Notes: generated by a model not told the origin, from the letters alone. A stretch of DNA of 64,000 nucleotides from Arthrobacter rhizosphaerae (GCF_023062595.1 NZ_JALLAN010000011.1:1-64000), one strand, 5' to 3'; positions 27,641 through 36,940 are shown, numbered from the stretch's first letter. Program-made: numbers and translations.

Positions 27641-29071
27641 ATGGCAAACAACAGCAGTGTGGCGGCAGCCTCCTGGAGCCCCCGGCTTGCCTTGCTTGTG
27701 GCGGCCACCTTCTTTATGGAATTCCTCGACGGCACCGTGCTGGTCACCGCCATTCCGAGTATCGCCACAGATTTCGCCGTTGCACCGACCGACGTCAACG
27801 TCACAATGACGGCCTACCTCATGACAGTGGCCATGGGGATTCCCATCAGCGGCTGGCTGGCGGAAAGGCTCGGGGCCAGGAACGTCTTCTGTGTCGCCAT
27901 CGCCACCTTTACGGCTGCTTCCCTGCTCTGCGCCCTCAGCCAGGACCTGACCATGCTGACCTTGAGCCGGATCCTGCAGGGCGCAGGCGGCGCGATGATG
28001 GTCCCGGTAGGAACACTGGTGGTGCTCCGGGGGACACCCAAGCAGGACCTGCTGCGCGCTACCGCCTACCTCGTCTGGCCCGGGCTTCTGGCACCGGTGT
28101 TGGCTCCCGTCATCGGCGGGGCGCTGACCAGCTACCTGTCGTGGCAGTGGATCTTCCTGATCAACATTCCCCTGGGGCTTGGCGCCTTCCTGGTTGCGCT
28201 GCGGCTGGTTCCGCAAGGAGCGGGCAATCGGGACCGCCGCCTTGACTGGCCCGGACTGGCCCTCACAACGTTGGGCGTGGGGTCCGTAGTGGTGGGGCTG
28301 GAGTTCGCAGGCCATCATCCTTCTGATGTCCTCCCCTGGGCTGTCGTCGGATTCGGATTGGCGCTCCTCGCTGCTGCTGCCGGCTGGATGCGCCGCAGCG
28401 GACATCCCCTCTTCGATCTGGAAGTTTTTTCCACAAGGACATTCCGCGCAACGGCCACCGGAGGCTTCATCTACCGGCTCACCATCAGCGCCGTGCCGTT
28501 TTTGCTTCCCCTGATGTTCCAGGACGCTTTCGGATGGGATCCTTTGCATGCCGGAGCGATGGTCGCCGCCGTATTCGCCGGAAACATCGGCATCAAGCCA
28601 GCCACCACCCCGCTGATCCGGCGTTTCGGCTTCAAGCCTGTGCTGGTGTTTGCCTCCTTTGCCTCGGCCATTACCTTCGTTTTATGTTCAATGCTCGACG
28701 CCGCCACCCCAGAAGCGCTGATTGCTGTGCTTCTGGTGGTGAGCGGAGCAGCCCGTTCCATTGGCTTCTCGGCTTACGCGTCTGTGCAATATGCCGACAT
28801 CGTCCCGGCGCAGCTGCCGTCGGCCAACGTGGTGTCCGCGACCCTGGTGCAGTTGGCCGCCGGCTCGGGCATAGCCTTGGGTGCACTTTTCCTGCGCATT
28901 TTTGAAAGCACAGGCGCACTGGGCGTGGATGACACCGCACCATACCGCGGTGCCTTCCTGGCGATGGCTGCCCTGATGCTCCTCAGCACTTGGGACAGCC
29001 TGTCCCTGCAACGCCACGCTGGCGCCGAAGTCAGCCGGGGGCGGCAGACCGAACGGAAGCCGGCGTCTTAG
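27641..29071 (+). CDS. MFS transporter, DHA2 (14-helix drug exporter) type
   Basis: A 476-residue inner-membrane proton antiporter. The first helix contains FMEFLDGTVLVTAIPSI, the DHA2 signature (motif D1). Motif A-like GWLAERLGARNVF and motif C region LVWPGLLAPVLAPVIGG follow. About 14 membrane helices are visible, which fits the group's length. Typical substrates are lipophilic cations or antibiotics; the one here is unknown. It is convergent with the RecQ gene. Confidence 0.88.
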   Translation: MANNSSVAAASWSPRLALLVAATFFMEFLDGTVLVTAIPSIATDFAVAPTDVNVTMTAYLMTVAMGIPISGWLAERLGARNVFCVAIATFTAASLLCALSQDLTMLTLSRILQGAGGAMMVPVGTLVVLRGTPKQDLLRATAYLVWPGLLAPVLAPVIGGALTSYLSWQWIFLINIPLGLGAFLVALRLVPQGAGNRDRRLDWPGLALTTLGVGSVVVGLEFAGHHPSDVLPWAVVGFGLALLAAAAGWMRRSGHPLFDLEVFSTRTFRATATGGFIYRLTISAVPFLLPLMFQDAFGWDPLHAGAMVAAVFAGNIGIKPATTPLIRRFGFKPVLVFASFASAITFVLCSMLDAATPEALIAVLLVVSGAARSIGFSAYASVQYADIVPAQLPSANVVSATLVQLAAGSGIALGALFLRIFESTGALGVDDTAPYRGAFLAMAALMLLSTWDSLSLQRHAGAEVSRGRQTERKPAS

Positions 29072-29129
29072 GCCTGCCACCGCTTCGTCCGACCGCTCTT
29101 CGTCCGACTCCGCTTAGATCGTCAGCGCC

Positions 29130-31361
29130 TTAGCCCGCCTGCGCCAGCACCAGCGGCAAAACAGCCCCGGCGCCTGCTCGCCGGAGCGCGCGGGCAGCAA
29201 CCGTGACGGTCCAGCGGCTGTCTGTGAGATCGTCCACAAGCATGATGCTTTGGCCGGAGAGTGGTTCGAGGGCAGCAGCGAGGTCCGGTCCTACGACCAG
29301 CCGGTCCCAGACACCGGCGAGCCGGTAAGCGCTGTTTCCTCCTCTGCCTCCCGTAGGACCTCCGTGCTCGAGCTGGAGTTGTCCGAGATACGGGATGCGG
29401 CCTATCCCTGAAATGCCTTCGGCCAAGGATTCCACCAAGGCCGGCTTGCTCCGGGAGGGAATACTGACGATTCCAGCCGGCCGGCCAGCCCCGCTCCAGC
29501 CCGGCACACGCTCGCTGCCCGTACCCCATTCCCGAAGAACCTGGACGCACGCCTGAAGCATCGCCGGATCGATCTCCCGGTCAGGTGCACCGGATGCGAA
29601 GATCTCGCGCAAGGACCCGCCCCAGCCAAGGTCTGTGAGCCTTGCAAGAACACGTCCCTCAGCCACATTCTCATCTGCTTTGATTTTGCCCTTCACCGGC
29701 ACACCCAACCGGTCCATCCCGGTGGGCCACTGAAGACGGGGTTCCAAGGCCAGGCCTGCCCGGCTAAGCGTGGCCCCCGCTGCCTCAGTTGCGGAGGCGT
29801 TGATGTCGGTAGGGAACCAGCGCCCCGCGCAGTTGTCGCAGCGTCCGCAAGCACGCGCCGTCGCATCATCGAGGACGGAGGTGATGTACTCCATCCTGCA
29901 TCCGGCGGTGTCCTGGTAGATGACCATGGAGTCCTGTTCGTCCACCCGTGCTTCAGCGATACGGCTGTAGCGTTCCGAGTCATAGACCCAGGGCAACCCC
30001 GTTGCGCGCCAGCCTCCGCCTACCCTCTCCACTGCTCCATCCACGGCCAGAACTTTCAGCAGCAGCTCCAGCGGCGTCCGGCGCAGGTCCACGCGTGCTT
30101 CCAAGGCTACGGTGGACACAGCGGCTCCGGCGTCGGCCAGCGCAGTGAGGACGGCAGCAGCCTTTTCTTCGGAAGGCATGGACGCCGTGGCAAAGTACTG
30201 CCAGATATCCCGGTCCTCGGATCCGGGCAGAAGAAGTACGTCAGCGTTGGCTGCCCCGCGACCGGCACGGCCAACCTGCTGGTAGTACGCCACGGGCGAA
30301 GACGGGGCTCCAAGGTGCACAACGAACCCCAGATCCGGCTTGTCAAAACCCATGCCCAGGGCGGAGGTGGCAACCAAGGCTTTGACCTGGTTGTCCTTAA
30401 GCTGCTGTTCGGCCCGTTCCCGATCCGCGGGGTCCGTTCGCCCCGAATAGGCCAGGACCTTGTGACCGGCTTCAGCCAGCAGCCGCGCGGTATCCTCTGC
30501 AGCGGAGACGGTAAGCGTGTAAATGATGCCGCTTCCTGGCAAGTCCGAAAGATGCGTCAGCAACCACCCCAGCCTGTCGCGGGAATCGCGCAGGTTGAGC
30601 ACCCCCAGCCGCAGGGACTCCCGGCCCAGGGCGCCACGAATAGTCAGAACATCCGTGCCGAGCTGTTCTTCAATGTCGTGGACCACCCTGGAGTTGGCGG
30701 TGGCCGTGGTGGCCAGAACCGGCACAGTAGATGGGAGTTCGGTAATCAGGTCCGCAATGCGTCGGTAGTCGGGTCGGAAATCGTGCCCCCAGTCCGAAAT
30801 GCAGTGGGCTTCGTCAATGACAAGCAGGCCGGTCCGCCGGATCAGCTCCGGCAACTGATTCTCCCGGAACGAGGGATTCGTGAGCCTCTCGGGTGACACC
30901 AGCAGCACGTCCACCTCGTCCGCCGCCAGCTGCTCCCGGACGGTATCCCACTCGAGCTGGTTGGCCGAGTTGATGGCGACAGCCCTGACTCCGGCCCGTG
31001 CTGCGGCGGCCACCTGGTCCCGCATGAGTGCAAGCAGCGGGGACACGATGAGGGTGGGGCCGGCACCGCGACGGCGGAGCAGGAGCGATGCCACAAAATA
31101 CACGGCGCTTTTCCCCCAACCGGTTCGCTGGACCACGAGCGCCCTGCGCCCATCGCCAACGAGTGCCTCGATAGCCTCAAACTGGCCATCGTGGAAGTCC
31201 GCACCGGGATGGCCAACAAGCTCCCGCAACACGTCAAGCGCCTCGCCGTAAATCGCAGAGGCGGATGACGACACAGATCCGGTATCGGCAACAGTGTCAT
31301 GAAGAGCAGTGTCTTGGAGAGCAGTGTCTTGGAAAGCAGGGGCATCTCGGTTGCTGAGCAT
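29130..31361 (-). CDS. RecQ-family DNA helicase with C-terminal phosphoribosyltransferase-like domain
   Basis: A 743-residue ATP-dependent 3'-5' helicase of the RecQ group. Motifs seen are TGWGKS (Walker A, 80-85), DEAHCISDWGHDFRPDYRR (motif II and the RecQ aromatic loop), YQQVGRAGRG (motif VI) and a Zn module ACGRCDNC near 520. The last about 170 residues lack the HRDC domain and end in a PRTase-like strand-loop (IMLVDDLTDSRWT, residues about 706-718). The N-terminus carries a short QDTAL repeat. ATG 31361 follows GATACT plus six bases (leaderless pattern). Divergent from phosphomannomutase. Confidence 0.87.
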   Translation of the reverse strand: MLSNRDAPAFQDTALQDTALHDTVADTGSVSSSASAIYGEALDVLRELVGHPGADFHDGQFEAIEALVGDGRRALVVQRTGWGKSAVYFVASLLLRRRGAGPTLIVSPLLALMRDQVAAAARAGVRAVAINSANQLEWDTVREQLAADEVDVLLVSPERLTNPSFRENQLPELIRRTGLLVIDEAHCISDWGHDFRPDYRRIADLITELPSTVPVLATTATANSRVVHDIEEQLGTDVLTIRGALGRESLRLGVLNLRDSRDRLGWLLTHLSDLPGSGIIYTLTVSAAEDTARLLAEAGHKVLAYSGRTDPADRERAEQQLKDNQVKALVATSALGMGFDKPDLGFVVHLGAPSSPVAYYQQVGRAGRGAANADVLLLPGSEDRDIWQYFATASMPSEEKAAAVLTALADAGAAVSTVALEARVDLRRTPLELLLKVLAVDGAVERVGGGWRATGLPWVYDSERYSRIAEARVDEQDSMVIYQDTAGCRMEYITSVLDDATARACGRCDNCAGRWFPTDINASATEAAGATLSRAGLALEPRLQWPTGMDRLGVPVKGKIKADENVAEGRVLARLTDLGWGGSLREIFASGAPDREIDPAMLQACVQVLREWGTGSERVPGWSGAGRPAGIVSIPSRSKPALVESLAEGISGIGRIPYLGQLQLEHGGPTGGRGGNSAYRLAGVWDRLVVGPDLAAALEPLSGQSIMLVDDLTDSRWTVTVAARALRRAGAGAVLPLVLAQAG

Positions 31362-31471
31362 TGCTTCAGTATCCCAGCCACCTCTGACAGCCCAAAGAAT
31401 ACCCTCCGTCCATGTGGATAACGGGACAGGCCTGCCCCGGAATAGGGAACAGGGTGTTTCCCGCTTCAACG

Positions 31472-31487
31472 TAAGATGGGACGCGTG
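31472..31487 (+). promoter_or_regulatory. leaderless promoter of manB
   Basis: TAAGAT at 31472-31477 lies seven bases before GTG 31485. No Shine-Dalgarno sequence is seen. Confidence 0.45.
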
Positions 31488-32903
31488 ACTAGCGACCAGA
31501 CAAAGACTTTTGACCTCTCGGCTGCCTTCAAGGCCTATGACGTTCGTGGCATCGTGGGCGAATCAATCACCGCGGAAATCGTCGAAGCCGTGGGGGCAGC
31601 CTTCGTTGACATCCTGGCCCTTGAAGGCCAGACGGTCCTTGTGGGCGGAGACATGAGGCCCTCTTCCCCGGAGTTCAGCAAAGCCTTTGCCAACGGCGCA
31701 GCCACCCGCGGAGCCGATGTGCAGCTCCTGGACCTTATTTCCACCGACGAGCTCTACTACGCTTGTGGCGCCCTCAACGCGGCAGGAGCCACGTTTACGG
31801 CCAGTCACAATCCGGCAGCCTATAACGGCATCAAAATGGCCAAGGCCGGAGCCGTTCCCATCTCCTCGGAAACCGGGCTGAAAGAGATCCAGGCTCTGGC
31901 GGAGGAGTACCTCGCAGCGGGCACGATACCTGCCGCCCCCAGCCGCGGCCAGATCGGCGTCCATGACGTTCTCAGGGACTACTCCACATACCTTCGCAGC
32001 CTGGTGGACCTCACAGGTTCCCGCCCTCTTAAAGTCGTTGTGGATGCGGGCAACGGCATGGCCGGCCTCACCACTCCTGCTGTCCTGGGCGACACCCTGC
32101 TGCCGAAACTTCCCCTCGAGATCGTTCCCCTCTATTTCGAGCTGGACGGTTCCTTCCCGAACCACCCGGCCAACCCCCTGGAACCGGAAAACCTCCGGGA
32201 CCTGCAGGCCGCCGTCGTCGAGCATGGGGCAGATATCGGCCTGGCTTTCGATGGCGACGCCGACCGCTGCTTTGTGATCGACGAAAAAGGCGAGCCGGTG
32301 TCGCCGTCGGCTATTACCGGCATGGTGGCTCGGCGCGAGATTGCCCGTGCCAAGGCGCTGGGCGAGGAAACGCCCACCATCATCCACAACCTCCTGACAT
32401 CAAAGGCAGTGGCAGAACTCGTGGAGCACGACGGCGGCCGCGCCGTCCGCACACGAGTGGGCCATTCCTTCATCAAGGCAGTCATGGCCGAGGAAGGCGC
32501 CGTCTTTGGAGGCGAGCACTCGGCACACTTCTATTTCCGCGACTTCTGGAACGCGGACACCGGCATGCTCGCCGCCATGCACGTGCTGGCCGCTCTGGGT
32601 GAACAGCAGGGTCCCCTGTCCGAACTCGGCCGCGAATACGAGCCCTACGTGTCCTCCGGGGAAATCAACTCCGAAATCGAGGACAAAGCTGCGGCAGTAG
32701 AACGGGTCCGCACCAACTTCGAGAATGAAGATGTTGAGATCGACCACATGGACGGCAGCACCTTCACCGCCAGGGACGGCAGTTGGTGGTTCAACCTTCG
32801 CCCCTCCAACACCGAGCCGTTCCTCCGGCTCAACGCTGAAGCCAAGGACAGGGCCACCATGGAAAGCCTGCGCGACCGGGTCCTCGCCCTGGTCCGGAGC
32901 TAG
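31485..32903 (+). CDS. manB: phosphomannomutase/phosphoglucomutase
   Basis: Interconverts mannose-6-phosphate and mannose-1-phosphate for GDP-mannose, glycan and lipoglycan synthesis, or the glucose analogues. The 472-residue protein has the four-domain alpha-D-phosphohexomutase layout: KAYDVRGIVG at the start, the catalytic serine loop TASHNPAAYNG, the Mg-binding DGDADR, the sugar loop GGEHSAH and the phosphate loop RPSNTEPF. GTG 31485 is chosen by the leaderless geometry; ATG 31476 would add three residues. It is followed after 13 bases by a small gene, probably cotranscribed. Confidence 0.93.
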   Translation: MTSDQTKTFDLSAAFKAYDVRGIVGESITAEIVEAVGAAFVDILALEGQTVLVGGDMRPSSPEFSKAFANGAATRGADVQLLDLISTDELYYACGALNAAGATFTASHNPAAYNGIKMAKAGAVPISSETGLKEIQALAEEYLAAGTIPAAPSRGQIGVHDVLRDYSTYLRSLVDLTGSRPLKVVVDAGNGMAGLTTPAVLGDTLLPKLPLEIVPLYFELDGSFPNHPANPLEPENLRDLQAAVVEHGADIGLAFDGDADRCFVIDEKGEPVSPSAITGMVARREIARAKALGEETPTIIHNLLTSKAVAELVEHDGGRAVRTRVGHSFIKAVMAEEGAVFGGEHSAHFYFRDFWNADTGMLAAMHVLAALGEQQGPLSELGREYEPYVSSGEINSEIEDKAAAVERVRTNFENEDVEIDHMDGSTFTARDGSWWFNLRPSNTEPFLRLNAEAKDRATMESLRDRVLALVRS

Positions 32904-32916
32904 CCCGCCGTTTGCC

Positions 32917-33468
32917 ATGACTGATGCATCCCCCAACACCAGTACGTCCGGCGACGCCGCTTTGCACGGAACATCCCGGCCTGAAGCCTCCGAGCATGGC
33001 ACTGCCGAGTCGGAAACCTCCTGGCGCAGCTCCGTTGCCCCGTCCACAGCGACGGATCTGGAAAACCTGCTGGGCACCGGCGTCGGCGCCGCCCAGGAAC
33101 AACTCGGACGGAACGGCGGGTTCCTGCCGTTTGCGCTCGTTGTGGAGAACGACGGCGAGGTCCGCCTGGTGGCGGTCACGCCGTCGGACGCTCCGGCCGG
33201 GTCCGACGCCGACTTTGACGCCGATTCGATGATCAGCGACCTCCGGGAGCTGCTCAAGCAGAACCGGGACGATTTCCGGGCAGCGGCAGTGGTCTGTGAC
33301 ATCACCTTGCTTGAAGATGACACCGACGCCATCCACGTGGCGACAGAGCACCGGGACGGGGCAGTGTTTTCCGCCGTTCTTCCCTACACGATGGATACCG
33401 ACTCGGGCGAGCTGATTTTCGGACAGCTCGCAGCCGACTCGGATGAACCAACAGTCTGGGTGGACTAG
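32917..33468 (+). CDS. conserved hypothetical protein downstream of manB
   Basis: A 183-residue cytoplasmic protein. The first 45 residues are Ser/Thr/Ala-rich and probably disordered. The rest looks alpha-beta with strands FLPFALVVE, EVRLVAVTP, AAAVVCDI and GAVFSAVLPY. The Asp/Glu content is high. No domain is recognised. It starts 13 bases after manB, which suggests cotranscription. It is convergent with the methyltransferase to its right. Confidence 0.7.
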   Translation: MTDASPNTSTSGDAALHGTSRPEASEHGTAESETSWRSSVAPSTATDLENLLGTGVGAAQEQLGRNGGFLPFALVVENDGEVRLVAVTPSDAPAGSDADFDADSMISDLRELLKQNRDDFRAAAVVCDITLLEDDTDAIHVATEHRDGAVFSAVLPYTMDTDSGELIFGQLAADSDEPTVWVD

Positions 33469-33482
33469 CCACCCCTGGACTG

Positions 33483-33526
33483 GGTCCAGGACGTACGCCC
33501 CAAAACTTAGGTCCAGGCCGTACGCC
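33483..33526. repeat. imperfect tandem duplication at the 3' end of the CFA-like gene
   Basis: Two 17-base units (33483-33499 and 33510-33526) differ at one position and lie 27 bases apart. The second unit includes the last codons and stop of the gene on the minus strand. The first lies beyond the stop. Confidence 0.6.
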
Positions 33527-34790
33527 GCAGGGGCGGCTCGTCCCCTCCGGTCTTCTGAACCAGGATCTGGTTGACGCCCGTGGTGCCGTCTTCAAAGCCG
33601 AGGGCACTAGCGGCCATGTACAGCCGCCATACCCGTGCGCGTCCTGCACCGCCGGCCTCTACAGCTTCGTCCCAGTGATCTTCCAGATTCCGCACCCAGG
33701 CCCGGAGCGTCAGCGCATAGTGCCGGCGTAGGGCTTCAACGTCCAGCACTTCCAAGCGCGCCGCCTCAAGGGCCGTGACCATTTCGCCCAAGCTGAGCAT
33801 CTCGCCGTCGGGGAAAACATACCGGGGGATGAAGGAGTCCGGGTCCGGATCCGTGGGCCCTGCGTTCCATGAAATTGCGTGGTTGAGAAGCCTGCCGCCG
33901 GGACGCAACAGGTCGCGGAGCTGGGACGTGTACCGTGGCATCTGCTCGCTGCCGACATGCTCGGACATTCCAATGGAACTGATGGCGTCAAAGGGACCGT
34001 CGTTGACATCGCGGTAGTCCTGGATCCTGATTTCCACCCTGTCGGTCAGCCCGGCTTCGGCCACCCGCTTGCTGGCCAATGCCGCCTGTTCTGCCGAAAG
34101 GGTTACCCCGACGACGTCGACGCCGTAGCGCCGGGCGGCATGGAGGGCAAAGCTGCCCCAGCCGCAACCAACGTCCAGCACCCGCATGCCGGGCTGCAGG
34201 CCGAGTTTGCGGCAGACAAGATCGAGTTTGGCCTCCTGGGCTGCGTCAAGGCCGGTCTGCTCGTTCTCCCATACGGCGCACGAGTAGACCAGCGACGGAC
34301 CGAGCACCAACGCGTAGAAGTCATTGCCGACGTCGTAGTGGTGGGAAATCGCCGCGGCATCCCTTTTCTTGGAGTGCCGCCGGCCGTGGCGGCCGACATT
34401 CGCTTCTTCCGGGGGCGGCGCCGGATTTGGCCCTAGTGCACCCAGCCGGACCGCCGTCCTGACCAGCTTCAGGACTTCACGAACCTTCAATGAGCGGGCA
34501 GGGGCACCCTCGGCAAACTTCGCAATGGAATTCAATGCGGCAAAAGTCTCAAAGATGTCACCCGGAGCATCGATGTCGCCTGAAACATACGCCCGGCTCA
34601 GTCCAAGCTGCCCCGGTGACCACAGTATCCGCCGCAGAGCCCGCCTGGATCGGAACAAGACCAGAGGAGCGTCCGGTGGGCCAGCCTCAGAACCGTCCCA
34701 AGCCTGTACCCGAACGGGAATGTCCTCGGCTCCCAGCACAATAGCCAGCGCTTGCGCGAGCCGTGGTGCCACACCCGTGGTTTTCGTCAT
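33507..34790 (-). CDS. cyclopropane-fatty-acyl-phospholipid synthase family methyltransferase
   Basis: A 427-residue SAM-dependent enzyme that probably methylates unsaturated acyl chains of membrane lipids. The N-terminal about 130 residues are the family's lipid-binding part. The catalytic part has ISHHYDVGNDFY, motif I VLDVGCGWGSF, GVTLSAEQ, SIGMSEHVG and FIPRYVFPDGEM, all CFA/mycolic-acid-cyclase hallmarks. ATG 34790 has GGGGAGAGAGG upstream. The product could also be a fatty-acid C-methyltransferase. Confidence 0.9.
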   Translation of the reverse strand: MTKTTGVAPRLAQALAIVLGAEDIPVRVQAWDGSEAGPPDAPLVLFRSRRALRRILWSPGQLGLSRAYVSGDIDAPGDIFETFAALNSIAKFAEGAPARSLKVREVLKLVRTAVRLGALGPNPAPPPEEANVGRHGRRHSKKRDAAAISHHYDVGNDFYALVLGPSLVYSCAVWENEQTGLDAAQEAKLDLVCRKLGLQPGMRVLDVGCGWGSFALHAARRYGVDVVGVTLSAEQAALASKRVAEAGLTDRVEIRIQDYRDVNDGPFDAISSIGMSEHVGSEQMPRYTSQLRDLLRPGGRLLNHAISWNAGPTDPDPDSFIPRYVFPDGEMLSLGEMVTALEAARLEVLDVEALRRHYALTLRAWVRNLEDHWDEAVEAGGAGRARVWRLYMAASALGFEDGTTGVNQILVQKTGGDEPPLRRTAWT

Positions 34791-34856
34791 CTGCGTTGCC
34801 TCTCTCCCCATGCCATGGACTGAACTCCAACCTACTCCTCGGAAGGTTCAACGTCA

Positions 34857-34889
34857 GGTGACCGGGGCGGAAGACACGCCCCGGTCACC
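34857..34889. terminator. hairpin downstream of the alpha/beta hydrolase
   Basis: A perfect 13-bp stem (34857-34869 with 34877-34889) around a 7-base loop, with no T-run. It probably ends the PadR-hydrolase transcript. Confidence 0.6.
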
Positions 34890-34904
34890 GCGTGCCAAAA
34901 GCAT

Positions 34905-35711
34905 CTAGAGGGATGGCGCGGCCGGGAGCAAACCAGTGTGCACCTCGCCCTCCGCCCAACGGCGGACCATGGCGCTGAACAGTTCTCCGTTTTCCACATT
35001 CCAGACATGATGCATTCCGGGGGCCAGCCTGAACTCTGCGTCAGGAAGCAGAGATCCCAAGCTTGCGAACGAAGCAGAGACAATAGCTGGCTCCTTCTCC
35101 CCTGCCACGGCCAGGAAACGGCCAGGGAATGACGCCAGATTCTCAGGGACTGCGCCCGCATACACCTCCCGGAGCATCCGTTCAGCGTTGGAACGCCGAA
35201 CCGACAATCCATGGCGGACGTACAACTCCACGGAATCCTTCGGCAGCCGGAACGCCTTGGCTTGCCCTCGCCAGAACCACGCCCTCTCCCAAAAGGCGAA
35301 CTGCAGGGCCGAGAGCAATCGCGTGACTCCCCCGACTTCAGAAACGACCGCTCCGCTAACCAGCACGGAAGACGCAATTCCGGGGTGCCTGGCGATGAGG
35401 TGAAGTGCGACGACGGCGCCCATGGATAGGCCCACGACATGAATCGGACCCGGTTCCGCATGCTCGGCAATAAAGGTGGCCACAGCATCCGCTGTCCCGG
35501 CCAGGTCTGTCCATTCCTCCGCCACCCTGCCACCAAAACCGGGCATATCGGGGGTGAGGATCCGATAGTCACGAAGTGCTTTGACCTGCGGGTCCCACAT
35601 CCAGTTGGCGACGTTTCCGCCGTGCAGGAACACAATCGTCCCTCCTGCAGCAGCGCCGACATCCGCTGACCTGGGATGGACCTCGGGGTAAGCGTCTGCG
35701 TGCGTACTCAT
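34905..35711 (-). CDS. alpha/beta hydrolase
   Basis: A 268-residue soluble hydrolase. The oxyanion segment is FLHGGNVANWMWD, the nucleophile elbow is VGLSMGA, and a late HH in PGMHHVWN supplies the catalytic His. No signal peptide is seen. Its ATG overlaps the stop of the PadR gene (ATGA) and has AAAAGGA upstream. The regulator therefore most likely controls this hydrolase, whose substrate may be the ligand of the regulator or a related compound. Confidence 0.87.
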   Translation of the reverse strand: MSTHADAYPEVHPRSADVGAAAGGTIVFLHGGNVANWMWDPQVKALRDYRILTPDMPGFGGRVAEEWTDLAGTADAVATFIAEHAEPGPIHVVGLSMGAVVALHLIARHPGIASSVLVSGAVVSEVGGVTRLLSALQFAFWERAWFWRGQAKAFRLPKDSVELYVRHGLSVRRSNAERMLREVYAGAVPENLASFPGRFLAVAGEKEPAIVSASFASLGSLLPDAEFRLAPGMHHVWNVENGELFSAMVRRWAEGEVHTGLLPAAPSL

Positions 35712-36232
35712 ACCAGTTCCTTTTCGATGTCCGCCAGCCATTCGAGTTCCGCTTTCACATGCCGGATCCCGTTCCTCAAAGTTGCCAGCTGAAAGAAGAG
35801 CGCCTCCCCCGGATTCGCCGCAGGGCTTGCAGCCAACTGCTCCTGCAGCGAGGCAAGATAATTGCGCGCAGTCTCCCTCCGGCGGTCAAACAGCTTGTGC
35901 AGCTGCTCCTTATCGAGCTGGCCTGCGAAAAACACCCGCCCAAGGAAGGCATTGCGTTCCGCGTCAGGAGACGACTCGGTTTCCAGCCACTCGAGGAGCG
36001 CCGCCCTCCCGTGCTCGGTAATCCGATGCACCTGTTTCGATGGAAGACCATCTTGTTGCACGGTTTCGGCGACGCAGAACCCGTCCTTGACCAGCGCTGC
36101 CAGGGTCCGGTAAATCTGCGCCTTATCGGCTGACCAGAAGTGGTTTACTGTCGCGTCAAAGTGCTTCTTGAGTTCGTAACCCGTCATGGGTGCGAGGCTG
36201 AGCAGGCCCAGAATCAGGCGGGAAAGTGTCAT
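35708..36232 (-). CDS. PadR family transcriptional regulator
   Basis: A 174-residue regulator. The N-terminal winged helix (LILGLLSLAPMTGYELKKHF and IYRTLAALVKDGFC) and the C-terminal Vir_C helical region are complete. A 14-bp perfect inverted repeat lies immediately upstream, so autorepression of the padR-hydrolase operon is likely. Translationally coupled to the hydrolase. Confidence 0.92.
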   Translation of the reverse strand: MTLSRLILGLLSLAPMTGYELKKHFDATVNHFWSADKAQIYRTLAALVKDGFCVAETVQQDGLPSKQVHRITEHGRAALLEWLETESSPDAERNAFLGRVFFAGQLDKEQLHKLFDRRRETARNYLASLQEQLAASPAANPGEALFFQLATLRNGIRHVKAELEWLADIEKELV

Positions 36233-36243
36233 GTCTCATGGTG

Positions 36244-36281
36244 ACATATCTACTAGTGGACTTGTCAACTAGTAGATATGT
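36244..36281. promoter_or_regulatory. PadR operator, perfect 14-bp inverted repeat
   Basis: ACATATCTACTAGT (36244-36257) and ACTAGTAGATATGT (36268-36281) form a perfect dyad around a 10-base spacer. On the minus strand a TTGACA -35-like box lies within it. It sits 11 bases before the padR start. Confidence 0.8.
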
Positions 36282-36369
36282 GGCAGGGGCAGCAGGGTTC
36301 TCTTGACTTGTCCGCCTTCGGGAGCATGCTATTCAGATAGCTACCTGTAGTGGAAAGGGTGTGGTGGCC

Positions 36370-36864
36370 ATGCCTGCCGTCCAAACTCCCCAAGGGAAAC
36401 AGTCCCGCCTCCAGGCCGGATCCACCCTTATGACATTGGCAGGACTGGCCCTCGTGGGGTACGCCGCGGTCTTCCTGACGCTCAACTTCACGGGCACGTT
36501 CCTTGAGCTGGGCATTGGGCCCGAACAAGTGGATAAGGGGAAGGCGGAGGTCGAGGCGTTTAGCCCGGAGCTGTATCACTACATCAGCCATCTGCACATC
36601 GCGCTCAGCGGCTTCATCGCGGCGACCGGCCTGGCCCTCGCAGGCCTGTCCTGGTACGGCGTCCGCCGCGGAGAGCGGTGGGCATTCGCCACAGCCGTTA
36701 TCGTCACCGTCGTCGGACTCGTGATTGCCCTCCCCGCCCACTATCCCTGGGGGCTTGCGACGCTTGGACACCTCGGCCCGGTCTACCTCGCCGTCCTCAT
36801 TTTCTTTGCAGGGGTGGCAGCGGCCTACAGCGGGATGCGGACACCGGCCGACCCGGACAGGTGA
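36370..36864 (+). CDS. four-helix membrane protein of unknown function
   Basis: A 164-residue protein with four hydrophobic helices (about 22-44, 82-104, 112-130 and 136-155). A loop of about 35 residues after the first helix carries GIGPEQVDKGKAEVEAFSP. The loop likely faces outward and the tail is short and charged. It is divergent from the PadR operon and shares its intergenic region, so the regulator might also act on it. ATG 36370 is preferred because GGAAAGGG is ten bases upstream; GTG 36361 is too close. Confidence 0.72.
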   Translation: MPAVQTPQGKQSRLQAGSTLMTLAGLALVGYAAVFLTLNFTGTFLELGIGPEQVDKGKAEVEAFSPELYHYISHLHIALSGFIAATGLALAGLSWYGVRRGERWAFATAVIVTVVGLVIALPAHYPWGLATLGHLGPVYLAVLIFFAGVAAAYSGMRTPADPDR

Positions 36865-36898
36865 TCCCTCTTCTGATCCCCCCAAAGCAGCTTAAATG

Positions 36899-36940
36899 CA
36901 GCGGCTCCGCACCTTTCCGAGGAAAAGTGCGGAGCCGCTG
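36899..36940. terminator. hairpin between convergent genes
   Basis: A perfect 14-bp stem (36899-36912 with 36927-36940). No strong T-run on either side; likely bidirectional. Confidence 0.65.
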
